6,830 nucleotides of DNA, taken from positions 1 through 6,830 of the forward strand of contig JBBWWC010000192.1 in assembly GCA_050256555.1 (NCBI GenBank). The letters run 5' to 3'. The stretch comes from UBA1146 sp050256555. GTDB taxonomy: Bacteria > Planctomycetota > UBA8108 > UBA1146. The notes under the pieces are model-generated. The model had not been told where the DNA came from. It did not search any database and worked only from the letters and a program-made list of their open reading frames with translations. Position 1 is the first letter of the stretch. The number at the start of each line of letters is the position of its first letter. A program made the position numbers and the translations under genes. Positions 6,623 to 6,830 of the stretch are shown here, piece after piece.

Positions 6623-6724
6623 GGTTCGCGACTGATTGGGGACGTAGCTCAATTGGTTAGAGTCCCGGCCTGTCGAGCCGGTTGTTGCGGGTTCGAGTCC
6701 CGTCGTCCTCGCCAGTCGCGAACC
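6623..6724. repeat. Perfect 12-bp inverted repeat bracketing tRNA-Asp
   Basis: GGTTCGCGACTG (6623-6634) is the exact reverse complement of CAGTCGCGAACC (6713-6724). The left arm ends 3 bases before tRNA position 1, and the right arm begins inside the encoded CCA, using its last C and A. In a primary transcript the arms could pair and extend the acceptor helix by 12 bp (8 G-C pairs), separated from it by a small internal loop (ATT against G73-C74). Confidence 0.9.
6638..6714 (+). tRNA. tRNA-Asp (anticodon GTC), CCA encoded
   Basis: A complete cloverleaf of 77 nt can be drawn. The acceptor is GGGGACG (6638-6644) with CGTCCTC (6704-6710), including one G-U pair. The D-stem is GCTC/GAGT (6647-6650/6660-6663), with the loop containing GG. 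The anticodon stem is CCGGC/GCCGG (6665-6669/6677-6681) with loop CTGTCGA, placing GTC at 6672-6674. The variable loop is TTGTT. The T-stem is GCGGG/CCCGT with loop TTCGAGT (6687-6703). The discriminator is G73 (6711), as expected for Asp, and CCA is genomically encoded at 6712-6714. Confidence 0.97.
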
Positions 6725-6730
6725 ACCGTA

Positions 6731-6830
6731 CTGATTCCTGCTCTACTGATTCCTGCTCTACTGATTCCTGCTCTACTGATTCCTGCTCTACTGATTCCTG
6801 CTCTACTGATTCCTGCTCTACTGATTCCTG
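6731..6830. repeat. 15-bp tandem repeat array (minisatellite), at least 6.67 perfect copies, open at the window edge
   Basis: The unit CTGATTCCTGCTCTA is repeated six times without a mismatch from 6731 to 6820, with 10 further bases of a seventh copy at the window end. It starts 6 bases after the right arm of the tRNA-flanking inverted repeat. The unit length is a multiple of three, and four of six frames through it are open (LIPAL and DSCST forward; RAGIS and EQESV reverse), but no start codon, ribosome binding site or gene context supports translation. There are no unique spacers, so it is not a CRISPR array. The total copy number is unknown. Confidence 0.97.

Larger units (their letters stand above)
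6436..6637. other. Non-coding region between the DUF456 gene and tRNA-Asp
   Basis: No credible gene is visible. The stretch holds a GC-rich hairpin shortly after the DUF456 stop (6442-6468), a promoter-like pair (6482-6509), a 7-bp stem GGTGTTT/AAACACC with a 13-nt loop (6550-6576), a small palindrome ACCTTT-TT-AAAGGT (6595-6608), and the left arm of the inverted repeat flanking the tRNA (6623-6634). Confidence 0.6.

Noticed and set aside
6731..6830. CRISPR array.
   Set aside because: Repeats are contiguous with no unique spacers, and the unit is only 15 bp.
6692..6830. Integration (att) site at the 3' end of tRNA-Asp.
   Set aside because: No integrase gene is visible and no second copy of the tRNA 3' end is seen downstream; the adjacent array is unrelated to the tRNA sequence.

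Overview
The window (6830 bp, roughly balanced base composition) reads as chromosomal DNA from a Gram-negative-type bacterium, most likely a member of the Planctomycetota or a related environmental lineage. This is inferred from gene content: a lipoprotein joining one c-type haem motif to FG-GAP/VCBS repeats, a membrane glycosyltransferase with C-terminal TPRs, a DUF456 membrane protein, and lipoproteins with unknown domains. No 16S or other phylogenetic marker is present, so the assignment is tentative.

Layout, left to right. (1) At the left edge the minus strand carries the 5' part of a gene starting from TTG at 225. It encodes an N-terminal hydrophobic segment followed by a very His-rich stretch and runs out of the window. 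(2) A 313-bp gap (226-538) holds a plausible promoter and a clear ribosome binding site for that gene. (3) 539-1489 (minus) is an exported two-part protein: a helical, TPR-like N-terminal half and a beta-rich C-terminal half resembling a carbohydrate-binding or discoidin-like sandwich. (4) A 130-bp divergent spacer contains a perfect 17-bp tandem duplication. (5) 1620-3275 (plus) is the haem/FG-GAP lipoprotein. (6) Converging on it with a 10-bp gap is a two-gene minus-strand operon (5768 to 3286): a small lipoprotein of unknown function started from TTG, then a GT-C-fold glycosyltransferase with a TPR tail. (7) 5848-6435 (plus), divergent from that operon, is a DUF456-family membrane protein. 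(8) A non-coding stretch with a promoter-like element leads to tRNA-Asp(GUC) at 6638-6714. The tRNA is bracketed by a perfect 12-bp inverted repeat and followed within a few bases by a perfect 15-bp tandem repeat array that runs off the right edge.

All recognised protein products are predicted to be membrane-bound or exported, so the window looks like a cell-envelope gene cluster rather than a metabolic pathway. A shared job is not demonstrable. The glycosyltransferase operon could modify exported proteins or envelope glycans, but this is inference. I see no complete mobile element, CRISPR array or defence system. The least ordinary signals are the tRNA with its self-pairing flanks and adjacent minisatellite, the edge-truncated His-rich gene, and the 17-bp duplication between the divergent genes.
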